Made by a program: the position numbers and the translations under genes. Shown in pieces: positions 1-5,371 of a DNA stretch of 5,371 nucleotides. Within the stretch, counting starts at the first letter, position 1; the number at the start of each line of letters is the position of its first letter. The DNA is taken from NCBI GenBank assembly GCA_028290345.1, contig JAQGKB010000037.1, forward strand, positions 1-5,371. Reading direction: 5' to 3'. The stretch is from Hyphomicrobiales bacterium (lineage in GTDB: Bacteria > Pseudomonadota > Alphaproteobacteria > Rhizobiales > Devosiaceae). The notes below the pieces were generated by a model. It did no database searches. It saw only the letters and a list, made by a program, of their open reading frames with translations, and had not been told where the DNA came from.

Positions 1-361
1 GTCGCTCCACGACAAGCCCGTTCGCCACGCATCTCTCTTGCAATGCCGCCATCCGGTCGAGCTCGACCTCATCAGTGGCGACGAGCAATTTGCCGCACTG
101 CTCGAACGGGATGCCGTGCTCGCGGCAAAACTGAATGGTAGCTTGCACGCCTTCCTTGCAGAAACGCGCCTTCATGCTGCCCGGCTGGTAGTAAACGCCA
201 GCATGGATCACGCCGCTATTGCGGCCGGTCTGATGCTGGGCCACCTCATTTTCCTTCTCCAGGACAACTACAGAGAGGCCCGGAAACCGTTCGGTCACCT
301 GCAATGCCGTTGCCAGCCCGACGATGCCCCCGCCGATAATTGCAAGATCGTAGTCGCTCAT
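1..361 (-). CDS. lhgO: L-2-hydroxyglutarate oxidase LhgO, N-terminal part (runs off the left edge)
   Basis: This is a partial gene; only the first 120 codons are present. The protein is predicted to be an FAD-dependent oxidoreductase of the DAO superfamily that oxidises L-2-hydroxyglutarate to 2-oxoglutarate, passing electrons to the membrane quinone pool. The N-terminus begins MSDYDLAIIGGGIVGLATAL, a beta-alpha-beta Rossmann fold with the dinucleotide motif GGGIVG at residues 10-15. An acidic residue (E35, in VVVLEKE) ends the second strand, where it would bind the FAD ribose. Residues 43-58 (HQTGRNSGVIHAGVYY) match the family signature around the flavin-linked histidine and best distinguish LhgO from other DAO proteins. 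The ATG is supported by a GAGGGGG Shine-Dalgarno sequence 9 bases upstream. The gene is divergent from aapJ. L-2-hydroxyglutarate arises in lysine catabolism via glutarate and as a by-product of 2-oxoglutarate reduction, so a neighbouring amino acid importer makes metabolic sense (inference). Another DAO-family oxidase remains possible because the substrate-binding C-terminus is not visible. Confidence 0.85.
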   Translation of the reverse strand, partial: MSDYDLAIIGGGIVGLATALQVTERFPGLSVVVLEKENEVAQHQTGRNSGVIHAGVYYQPGSMKARFCKEGVQATIQFCREHGIPFEQCGKLLVATDEVELDRMAALQERCVANGLVVER

Positions 362-370
362 GACGATGGT

Positions 371-377
371 CCCCCTC
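371..377 (-). promoter_or_regulatory. Ribosome binding site of lhgO
   Basis: Read on the minus strand, this is GAGGGGG, a strong Shine-Dalgarno match. It lies 9 bases before the ATG at 361 and fixes that start codon. Confidence 0.7.
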
Positions 378-571
378 AAGCCCTATTTTGCACACCCGAG
401 ATTGTGCCCCAAGCGCGTCTTTAGCGGTAATCGGAATGGGCTTGAAGCTCCGTGCCGCCCCATCCGGCAAGCTATTCGCCGATTCAGTCACGTCTTCGCT
501 TGAACGTCCGCCCTCCGGCCTTTGCGCTTGACCGCTCAAAATAACTGGTCTTGACTGGCACTTAGGTGACG

Positions 572-594
572 GGACGATGACGATGGCATCGTCC
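572..594. repeat. Inverted repeat upstream of aapJ (candidate operator or leader hairpin)
   Basis: GGACGATG at 572-579 and CATCGTCC at 587-594 are exact reverse complements, giving 8-bp arms around a 7-base centre. A second pairing is nested in the same bases: GACGATG at 579-585 with CATCGTC at 587-593, separated by one base. It starts 99 bases before the aapJ ATG. No T-run follows, so it is not an intrinsic terminator. It could be a repressor or activator site, or a hairpin in the aapJ leader. The symmetry is visible; the role is unknown. Confidence 0.4.
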
Positions 595-658
595 ACAACC
601 GTCGTCCGAGGGTCAGCGCGCCTCGGCGCGTGGCGCATATCGGAACATTGCGAACCAC

Positions 659-662
659 AGGA
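659..662 (+). promoter_or_regulatory. Ribosome binding site of aapJ
   Basis: AGGA lies 8 bases before the ATG at 671. This supports the start that gives a complete signal peptide. Confidence 0.55.
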
Positions 663-670
663 TTGTCCAA

Positions 671-1690
671 ATGATCAAGAGATTTCTGCCGATAATCGCC
701 GGCGTGGCACTTGCCGCCGCGACGATATCCTCCGCCTCGGCCGGCACGCTCGATGACGTCAAGGCAAAGGGATTTCTCCAGTGTGGGGTGAACACCGGCC
801 TGCCCGGTTTCGGCAATCCCGACGCAAACGGAAACTGGACCGGCCTCGATGTCGATTATTGCCGAGCCGTCGCCTCGGCCGTCTTCGGCGATCCCACCAA
901 GGTGAAATTCACTCCGCTGGATGCCAAGGAACGCTTCACTGCGCTACAGTCCGGCGAAGTCGACGTGCTGATCCGTAACACCACCTGGACCTTGTCCCGC
1001 GACACCTCGCTCGGCTTCGAGTTTGCGGCGGTGAACTACTATGATGGTCAAGGCTTCATGGTGAAAAAGGCGCTCGGCGTGAAGTCCGTCAAGGAACTCG
1101 ATGGCGCCTCGATCTGCGTGCAGAGCGGCACCGATACCGAATTCAACATGGCCGACTATTTCAAGCGTAACAACTTGAAGTACAATCCGGTGGTCTTCGA
1201 AAAGCTTCCCGACGCCCTTGCCGCCTATGACAGCGGCCGGTGCGATGCGTACACGACCGACGCTTCCGGCCTTTACGCCAACCGCCTGCAGCTGAAAAAT
1301 CCCGACAACGACATCGTCCTACCCGAGATCATTTCGCAGGAACCGCTTGGACCTGCCGTGCGCCAGAACGATCCGGTGTGGTTCGATATCGTCAAGTGGA
1401 CCCACTACGCATTGCTCGATGCGGAGGATCTTGGCGTCACCAAGGCCAATGTCGACGAGATGAAAAGCTCCAACAACCCTGCCGTGAAGCGGCTTCTCGG
1501 TGTCGAGGGCGATTTCGGCAAGTCGATGGGGCTGCCCGCCACCTGGGCCTACAGCATCATCAAGAATCTGGGCAACTACGGCGAAATCTTTGACCGCAAC
1601 GTCGGCAAGGACTCGCGGCTCAAGATCGATCGCGGCGTGAACAATCTCTGGGACAAGGGCGGCATCCAGTACGGCATGCCGTTTGTTTGA
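671..1690 (+). CDS. aapJ: General L-amino acid ABC transporter, periplasmic substrate-binding protein AapJ
   Basis: The 339-residue protein captures amino acids in the periplasm and delivers them to the AapQ-AapM permease. It belongs to the polar amino acid binding family (SBP family 3). A Sec signal peptide is clear: basic MIKR, a hydrophobic core to about residue 20, then SASA before G25, predicted to be cut after A24. LQCGVNTGLPGF (residues 36-47) is characteristic of AapJ/BztA. IRNTTWT (101-107) carries R102, the position that contacts the ligand carboxylate in this family. SGTDTE (152-157) and TTD (195-197) also fall at ligand-binding positions. Four cysteines remain in the mature protein (C38, C64, C149, C191) and could form disulfides. 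The length fits rhizobial AapJ, about 340 residues. The broad substrate range (glutamate, other polar and some aliphatic L-amino acids) is known for the family and inferred here. A strong hairpin follows the stop. Confidence 0.93.
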   Translation: MIKRFLPIIAGVALAAATISSASAGTLDDVKAKGFLQCGVNTGLPGFGNPDANGNWTGLDVDYCRAVASAVFGDPTKVKFTPLDAKERFTALQSGEVDVLIRNTTWTLSRDTSLGFEFAAVNYYDGQGFMVKKALGVKSVKELDGASICVQSGTDTEFNMADYFKRNNLKYNPVVFEKLPDALAAYDSGRCDAYTTDASGLYANRLQLKNPDNDIVLPEIISQEPLGPAVRQNDPVWFDIVKWTHYALLDAEDLGVTKANVDEMKSSNNPAVKRLLGVEGDFGKSMGLPATWAYSIIKNLGNYGEIFDRNVGKDSRLKIDRGVNNLWDKGGIQYGMPFV

Positions 1691-1702
1691 GCCGAACCTG
1701 CA

Positions 1703-1730
1703 GTCGCTGGGGCAGGGCTGCCCCGGCGAT
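1703..1730 (+). other. Intercistronic hairpin between aapJ and aapQ
   Basis: Bases 1703-1714 pair with 1719-1730 around a GGGC loop, giving a 12-bp stem in which only two pairs are G-T wobbles. The inner six pairs are GGGGCA with TGCCCC. It starts 12 bases after the aapJ stop. The following bases (CGTTCTTGG) are not a true U-tract, so complete termination is unlikely. By analogy with other binding-protein operons, such a stem may protect the aapJ message from 3' decay or cause partial termination, making AapJ more abundant than the permease subunits. The pairing is seen directly; the role is inferred. Confidence 0.6.
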
Positions 1731-1770
1731 CGTTCTTGGAGTGAATCCTCTCAACGCAGTGAGTTGATGC

Positions 1771-2955
1771 ATGGCAGTGGCCGACACTAGCCAGCCCGGT
1801 GGGCGGGCAACCTCGTGGTTCTACAATCCGCAGGTGCGCAGCTTTGCCATCCAGGCCGCAATTCTCATCGGCTTTGTGGCCTTCATCGGCTGGGTCGCCC
1901 GCAACACGGTTACCAATCTTGCCGCGCTGCACATTGCTTCCGGCTTCGATTTCCTGAAGGCCCGGGCCGGGTTCAATGTCGAGACGTTTCTCCCCTTCAC
2001 ACCCGACGAATCCTACGGGTTTGCCCTCTGGGCAGGCTTTGTGGACACCATCGTTGTTTCGGCCCTCGGCATCGTCATAGCCACGGTTGTCGGCTTGCTG
2101 GTCGGCGTGGCGCGGCTTTCGTCCAACTGGCTGATCCGAACCCTCGCGTCGATCTACGTCGAGACGTTCCGCAATATCCCGCCCTTGCTGGTGATCTTCT
2201 TCTGGTATTTCGCCGTCATCGCCACCCTGCCCAATCCGCGCGATGCTATCCAGTTCGGGCTCGGCGTCAGCCTTTCCAATCGCGGCTTCTTCCTGCCAAA
2301 GCCGGTATTTGGGCAGGGCTTTGGCTGGACTATCGCAGCATTGCTGGTGGGTTTCGGCGCCGCCTACGTTTTGAAGCGCTGGGCCGCCAGGCGGCAGATG
2401 CGGACCGGCCAAGCGTTTCCGACGTTCTGGGCGGGACTTGCTGTCGTCGTGGTGGTGACCCTCGTAGGCTTTTTCGTGAGCGGCGCGCCCTTGACGTTCG
2501 ACGTTCCGGCCAAGACGCGTTTCAACCTCAGTGGCGGGATGACCGTTTCGCCCGAATTCGTATCGCTGCTCCTGGCGCTGGGCATTTATACTGCTTCGTT
2601 TATCGCCGAGATCGTTCGGGCCGGCGTATTGGCGGTGAGCCACGGCCAGACTGAGGCCGCGCAATCGCTTGGGTTGCGCAGCGGGCAGACCCTGCGTCTT
2701 GTCGTACTGCCACAGGCCCTGCGGGTGATCATTCCGCCGTTGACCAGCGAATATCTGAACCTGGTGAAAAACTCGTCGCTGGCCGTCGCCATCGGCTTTG
2801 CCGACCTCGTGGCGGTCGGTGGCAGCGTGCTCAACCAGACCGGGCAAGCCATCGAGGTCGTTGCCATCTGGATGGTCGTCTATCTCGGCCTCAGTCTCAT
2901 CACCTCCTTCTTGATGAATATCTTCAACCGCCGCACGGCGCTGGTCGAACGGTAG
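1771..2955 (+). CDS. aapQ: General L-amino acid ABC transporter, permease subunit AapQ
   Basis: This 394-residue inner-membrane protein should form half of the amino acid channel, pairing with AapM. It belongs to the HisM/polar amino acid permease family and is in the long form typical of AapQ/BztB. Hydrophobic segments lie at about residues 24-43, 86-113, 137-152, 186-200, 219-237, 261-285, 336-352 and 362-382. ETFRNIPPLL (131-140) is the conserved motif of this family's membrane domain. The EAA loop that docks on the ATPase is at about 295-322 (EAAQSLGLRS through LPQALRVIIP), followed by LVKNSSLAVAIG. The ATG at 1771 is the only sensible start: an in-frame TGA lies 6 bases upstream. The ribosome binding site is weak (GTGAG region, 1760-1763) and falls within a small potential hairpin. 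The 80-base gap after aapJ contains a strong stem-loop. Family assignment is firm. Confidence 0.92.
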   Translation: MAVADTSQPGGRATSWFYNPQVRSFAIQAAILIGFVAFIGWVARNTVTNLAALHIASGFDFLKARAGFNVETFLPFTPDESYGFALWAGFVDTIVVSALGIVIATVVGLLVGVARLSSNWLIRTLASIYVETFRNIPPLLVIFFWYFAVIATLPNPRDAIQFGLGVSLSNRGFFLPKPVFGQGFGWTIAALLVGFGAAYVLKRWAARRQMRTGQAFPTFWAGLAVVVVVTLVGFFVSGAPLTFDVPAKTRFNLSGGMTVSPEFVSLLLALGIYTASFIAEIVRAGVLAVSHGQTEAAQSLGLRSGQTLRLVVLPQALRVIIPPLTSEYLNLVKNSSLAVAIGFADLVAVGGSVLNQTGQAIEVVAIWMVVYLGLSLITSFLMNIFNRRTALVER

Positions 2956-2958
2956 GGG
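2954..2958 (+). promoter_or_regulatory. Ribosome binding site of aapM, overlapping the aapQ stop codon
   Basis: AGGGG begins inside the TAG stop of aapQ and ends 6 bases before the aapM ATG. Ribosomes finishing aapQ could therefore reinitiate directly, coupling translation of the two permease subunits. Confidence 0.6.
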
Positions 2959-2964
2959 CGAACA

Positions 2965-4104
2965 ATGTCCGATATGCAGTCCCAGACCGACCTGGCCTTC
3001 GTCCGCGACAAGATCACGCCACAAGAGCGGCCGCCTGTTTCCACCGCCGGGCCGATCGCCTGGGTGCGGAAGAATCTCTTCGCCAGCGTCGGCGATACGG
3101 TCATGACGTTGCTCGCCCTGGCCATCATCGCAATGCTCGTGCCGCCGCTGTTTCGTTGGGCCTTTCTCGATGCCCAATGGCAAGGGGCCGACCGCGAGGC
3201 CTGCCTTACGCACGGCGCCGGCGCTTGCTGGGCCTTCGTCAAGGCCAATTTCGGCCAGTTCATTTATGGCCGCTATCCCGAAGGCGAGCGCTGGCGCATC
3301 GACATCTTCTTCATTCTGCTCGTTGCGGGCCTGGTACCGATGGCGATCCCTTCCGCACCGTTCAAGCGGCTGAACCTGCTCTATATCGTCGTCATCTTTC
3401 CAATCGTCAGCACGCTGCTGCTGATCGGCGGTGTCCTCGGCCTGACCGAGGTGGATACGCCGCTGTGGGGCGGCCTGATGCTGACGATCGTCGTTTCGAT
3501 CGTGGGCATGGTGGTGTCGCTGCCCTTCGGCATCCTGCTGGCGCTCGGTCGCCGCTCGCAAATGCCCGGCGTGCGCGTGCTCTCTATTGCCTTCATCGAG
3601 TTCTGGCGCGGCGTCCCGCTGATCACCGTGCTGTTCATGGCCAGCGTCATGCTGCCGCTGTTCCTGCCGCCCGGCGTCAATTTCGATAAACTGCTGCGTG
3701 CTCTTATCGGCGTCGCTCTGTTTGCCTCCGCTTATATGGCGGAAGTGGTCCGGGGCGGACTTCAGGCGGTGCCGAAAGGGCAGTATGAAGGGGCAATGGC
3801 CCTCGGCTTGAGCTTTTGGCAAATGATGCGCCTCATCATCCTGCCCCAGGCGCTGAAGATCGTCATTCCGGGTATCGTCAACACGTTCATCGGGCTCTTC
3901 AAGGACACCAGCCTCGTGTACATCATCGGGCTGTTCGAGCTGCTTGGCATCGTCCGCCAAAGTTTTGCCGATCCCAATTGGGCGACCTCCCAAACGCCCG
4001 CAACCGGGCTCGTGTTCGCCGCCGTCGTGTTCTGGGTGTTCTGCTTCGGAATGTCGCAGTATTCCCTCTATACCGAACGCCGCCTCCGCGCCGGCAGGCG
4101 CTAG
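2965..4104 (+). CDS. aapM: General L-amino acid ABC transporter, permease subunit AapM
   Basis: This 379-residue second permease subunit should form the channel heterodimer with AapQ in the inner membrane. Hydrophobic segments lie at about residues 45-67, 112-128, 137-160, 167-195, 206-236, 243-262, 316-330 and 347-366. The loop between the first two is soluble and carries C80 and C88, as is usual in the long AapM/BztC form. IEFWRGVPLITVLF (211-224) is the conserved membrane-domain motif. The EAA loop contacting the ATPase is at about 275-302 (EGAMALGLSF through LPQALKIVIP), followed by LFKDTSLVYIIG. The gene starts 9 bases after aapQ, so the two are co-transcribed. In characterised rhizobial operons, aapP (ATPase) follows directly. 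Here the next gene is convergent, on the other strand, and begins 5 bases after the aapM stop. The subunit itself looks intact. Confidence 0.92.
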   Translation: MSDMQSQTDLAFVRDKITPQERPPVSTAGPIAWVRKNLFASVGDTVMTLLALAIIAMLVPPLFRWAFLDAQWQGADREACLTHGAGACWAFVKANFGQFIYGRYPEGERWRIDIFFILLVAGLVPMAIPSAPFKRLNLLYIVVIFPIVSTLLLIGGVLGLTEVDTPLWGGLMLTIVVSIVGMVVSLPFGILLALGRRSQMPGVRVLSIAFIEFWRGVPLITVLFMASVMLPLFLPPGVNFDKLLRALIGVALFASAYMAEVVRGGLQAVPKGQYEGAMALGLSFWQMMRLIILPQALKIVIPGIVNTFIGLFKDTSLVYIIGLFELLGIVRQSFADPNWATSQTPATGLVFAAVVFWVFCFGMSQYSLYTERRLRAGRR

Positions 4105-4130
4105 CCCCGTCAGGCCAGCCGCGGGTTTTT
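4086..4130 (+). terminator. Possible weak intrinsic terminator at the end of the aap operon
   Basis: CCGCG (4086-4090) can pair with CGCGG (4120-4124), or CCCG (4106-4109) with CGGG (4122-4125). A run of five T follows at 4126-4130 on the plus strand. The stems are short and the first loop is long, and the sequence overlaps both gene ends. A terminator is expected between convergent genes with only 5 bases between their stop codons, but this one is marginal. Confidence 0.25.
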
Positions 4131-5021
4131 CGTGAGCTCCGTCCGTTCCGTGAGGCTCCCAAGGTACCGGTCGAACTCGCCCTTGATGTAGTGCTGGTAT
4201 TCAGGCGAGTCCGGAAACGTGTCCGCATAGCAATACATCAGCAGCGTCTCGAGCAAGTGCGCGGTGGTCGTCTTCGTCATGAAATACTTGCCATCGACGG
4301 TGACCAACCCCTTGTCCGACCTGGGCGCGTACAGCAGCCATTGCCGGTTTGGCCGCGCGCGGGTGGCGGAGATATCCTCGGGCCGCAAAGCCGGCTGCAC
4401 ATAATCGAGCGGTAGCTTGAAGACCGGCACCGCCGAGCGTCCGGCTTCGGCGCTCAGCTTCTTGGCGGCATTCTGGAACAGCGCCATCTTGGCCCGCGCC
4501 GAACGGTTGTTGTGCACCGGATCCTCTTCCACCTCCGTCACCACCGCCTGCCATTCGGCACCGCGCCGGCTGCATTTGCGCAGCAGGGTGCGCAACAGCA
4601 TGACAGCGCCCTTTTGCGCGGCGTGGACAGATTTCATCTTGCTGCGCGACAGCACCAGATAGCCCAGGAAGATGATGCGCCGGCTTTCGTAATACTGGGC
4701 ATAGACATATCCGCAGATGGTCTGGCGCTCCCTCAGGGCCAGCACAACGAACGTATAATGATGATCTCCCAAGGAGTTGCTGCCGCTGCTTCCAGCGACC
4801 CATGATCGCATTTCATTGAGATCGTCAGCGATTTCAGGCCGGAAGCTTTCAGTCTGCAGTTCCCATACGGCAATCAGATCGGGATCATCCGGATCGGTGA
4901 TGTGCTTAACGTGGAGGCGGTTCGAATACCACGACCAGAGGCCGAGCAGCAGCGGAATGGCGCCGGCCGCTCCGACCGCAGCCGCTACGGCCGTCATCCA
5001 CGAGTCAAGTTGTGTGAGCAT
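4110..5021 (-). CDS. Membrane-anchored GNAT-like protein of unknown substrate
   Basis: The 303-residue protein has one N-terminal hydrophobic segment (about residues 10-31) followed by charged residues, suggesting a single membrane anchor. Residues about 85-210 read like a GNAT acetyltransferase fold. There is a strand pair TICGYVYAQYY and IIFLGYLVLS (101-111, 116-125), a helix at 133-149 where acetyl-CoA would bind, then AVVTEVEEDP (159-168), an R-rich helix, and a final strand with LPLDYVQPAL (203-212). The acetyl-CoA loop is degenerate: HAAQKGAV keeps one glycine (G138) of the usual Q/R-x-x-G-x-G/A. Residues 213-303 form an extra C-terminal region I do not recognise. I prefer the ATG at 5021, which has GGAA 4 bases upstream. 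An in-frame ATG at 5135 would add 38 residues of poor coding character. The substrate is unknown, and activity is uncertain given the degenerate loop. The gene is convergent with aapM, in the place where aapP would be expected. Confidence 0.6.
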   Translation of the reverse strand: MLTQLDSWMTAVAAAVGAAGAIPLLLGLWSWYSNRLHVKHITDPDDPDLIAVWELQTESFRPEIADDLNEMRSWVAGSSGSNSLGDHHYTFVVLALRERQTICGYVYAQYYESRRIIFLGYLVLSRSKMKSVHAAQKGAVMLLRTLLRKCSRRGAEWQAVVTEVEEDPVHNNRSARAKMALFQNAAKKLSAEAGRSAVPVFKLPLDYVQPALRPEDISATRARPNRQWLLYAPRSDKGLVTVDGKYFMTKTTTAHLLETLLMYCYADTFPDSPEYQHYIKGEFDRYLGSLTERTELTKNPRLA

Positions 5022-5264
5022 CTTGTTCCAACATCGCAAGACGAATTGCATTAGGCACAAACATTGGCCATCGCGATTTATCCGCGCTTTGCCGCGGTGC
5101 TGGAATATCGCCAAATGGCTTGACGTCCCCGCCATTCCGGCGGATCCAATGCACAGACCCGTTGTTGCGAACTAGCTGCGACGAACTGTCAGGCAACGAC
5201 CAAGCTCGGCAAGCGCAGCCGTCGCGCCTGCGCCGTTTCGTCTCCAATCACCGGGCCCAGCTGA
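5022..5264. other. Intergenic region upstream of the GNAT-like gene
   Basis: I see no convincing gene in these 243 bases; frames open here lack coding character. It should hold the promoter of the minus-strand GNAT-like gene, but no clear -35/-10 pair stands out. Two short inverted repeats are visible: CCGCG (5082-5086) with CGCGG (5093-5097), and CCGCC (5129-5133) with GGCGG (5139-5143). Neither is followed by a T-run on either strand. Confidence 0.4.
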
Positions 5265-5371
5265 TCAGCCAATGCCCATGTCGTCGTCTTCGATCGCTCG
5301 AATGAACTCGCGGCTGGTGAGGATACGGCGTTCCAGGGCGCGTTTGCGCCGGCGGTGATATTCGGTGAACT
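5265..5371 (-). CDS. C-terminal fragment of an unidentified protein (runs off the right edge)
   Basis: Read on the minus strand, the last 34 codons of an open frame end in TGA at 5265-5267. The fragment starts FTEYHRRRKRALERRILTSR and ends in an acidic tail, EFIRAIEDDDMGIG. It looks like a charged, mostly helical C-terminus, and its codons mostly end in G or C, as in the neighbouring genes. I do not recognise the family. A second minus-strand frame is also open from the edge to a stop at 5189-5191 (60 codons), but it is rich in Ala, Ser, Thr and Pro and its codon ends look less typical over the shared part. The call is tentative because so little is visible. It reads in the same direction as the GNAT-like gene, 243 bases upstream of it. 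Confidence 0.4.
   Translation of the reverse strand, partial: FTEYHRRRKRALERRILTSREFIRAIEDDDMGIG

Larger units (their letters stand above)
362..670. promoter_or_regulatory. Divergent intergenic region carrying the lhgO and aapJ promoters
   Basis: This 309-base stretch separates the divergent starts of lhgO and aapJ, so both promoters should lie in it. Open frames here on either strand are short or run antisense into the flanking genes, and I see no credible gene. Candidate signals toward aapJ are TTGACC at 528-533 and TTGACT at 551-556, both resembling -35 boxes but lacking a good -10 at the right spacing. TGGCAC at 556-561 resembles a sigma-54 -24 element. An inverted repeat lies at 572-594. 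Toward lhgO, a poor -35/-10 pair (TTGGGG, then CAAAAT) falls about 30-50 bases before its ATG. No promoter can be assigned firmly. Confidence 0.5.

Noticed and set aside
38..424. A 128-codon plus-strand open frame
   Set aside because: It is antisense to lhgO, whose FAD-binding motifs and ribosome binding site are clear.
528..539. TTGACCGCTCAA as an FNR-type site
   Set aside because: FNR/FnrL sites need TTGA and TCAA half-sites separated by six bases. Here only four separate them, and the inner bases are not symmetric.
246..638. A 130-codon minus-strand open frame spanning the lhgO start and intergenic region
   Set aside because: It overlaps lhgO in another frame on the same strand and reads like non-coding sequence, rich in Arg, Pro and Ser.
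1815..2654. A 279-codon plus-strand frame inside aapQ
   Set aside because: It is an out-of-frame reading of aapQ, rich in Arg and without recognisable domains.
1576..3993. An 805-codon open frame on the minus strand, antisense to aapQ, aapM and the end of aapJ
   Set aside because: It lies entirely opposite three well-supported transporter genes. Its translation is dominated by Asp, Glu, His, Gln, Arg and Gly without domain-like hydrophobic patterning, as expected for the antisense of GC-rich membrane-protein genes.
4201..4803. A 200-codon minus-strand frame inside the GNAT-like gene
   Set aside because: It overlaps the better frame at 4110-5021, which has a hydrophobic anchor and GNAT-like strands. 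The alternative is low-complexity and rich in Ala, Arg and Gly.
5082..5143. Two short GC-rich hairpins as terminators
   Set aside because: The stems are only 5 bp and neither is followed by a T-run on either strand.

Overview
The window is GC-rich, with the codon usage and gene content of an alphaproteobacterium, most likely of the Hyphomicrobiales (rhizobia and relatives). The main reason is a set of three genes closely resembling aapJ, aapQ and aapM of the rhizobial general L-amino acid ABC permease (Bzt in Rhodobacter). No genus can be assigned from the sequence alone.

Layout: (1) Positions 1-361, minus strand, hold the N-terminal 120 residues of an FAD-dependent oxidoreductase of the L-2-hydroxyglutarate oxidase (LhgO) type, running off the left edge. 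(2) Positions 362-670 are a 309-base divergent intergenic region that must carry the lhgO and aap promoters. It contains a clean inverted repeat and a partial sigma-54-like match, both unproven. (3) Positions 671-4104, plus strand, hold aapJ (periplasmic binding protein), aapQ and aapM (two inner-membrane permease subunits). A strong hairpin lies between aapJ and aapQ, and aapM follows aapQ after only 9 bases. (4) Positions 4110-5021, minus strand, hold a convergent gene for an apparently membrane-anchored, divergent GNAT-fold protein, separated from aapM by 5 bases. (5) Positions 5022-5264 show no convincing gene. (6) Positions 5265-5371, minus strand, probably hold the last 34 codons of an unidentified gene.

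How the genes work together: AapJ would capture amino acids in the periplasm and deliver them to an AapQ-AapM channel. The ATPase AapP normally encoded directly after aapM is absent, because a convergent gene occupies its place. The transporter as seen here is therefore incomplete and would need an ATPase encoded elsewhere. LhgO oxidises L-2-hydroxyglutarate to 2-oxoglutarate, which fits amino acid (lysine/glutamate) catabolism, but the link to the transporter rests only on adjacency.

No clearly novel system was found. The most notable points are the missing aapP, the intercistronic hairpin, and the poorly characterised GNAT-like protein. No RNA gene, CRISPR array, insertion sequence or prophage element was recognised.
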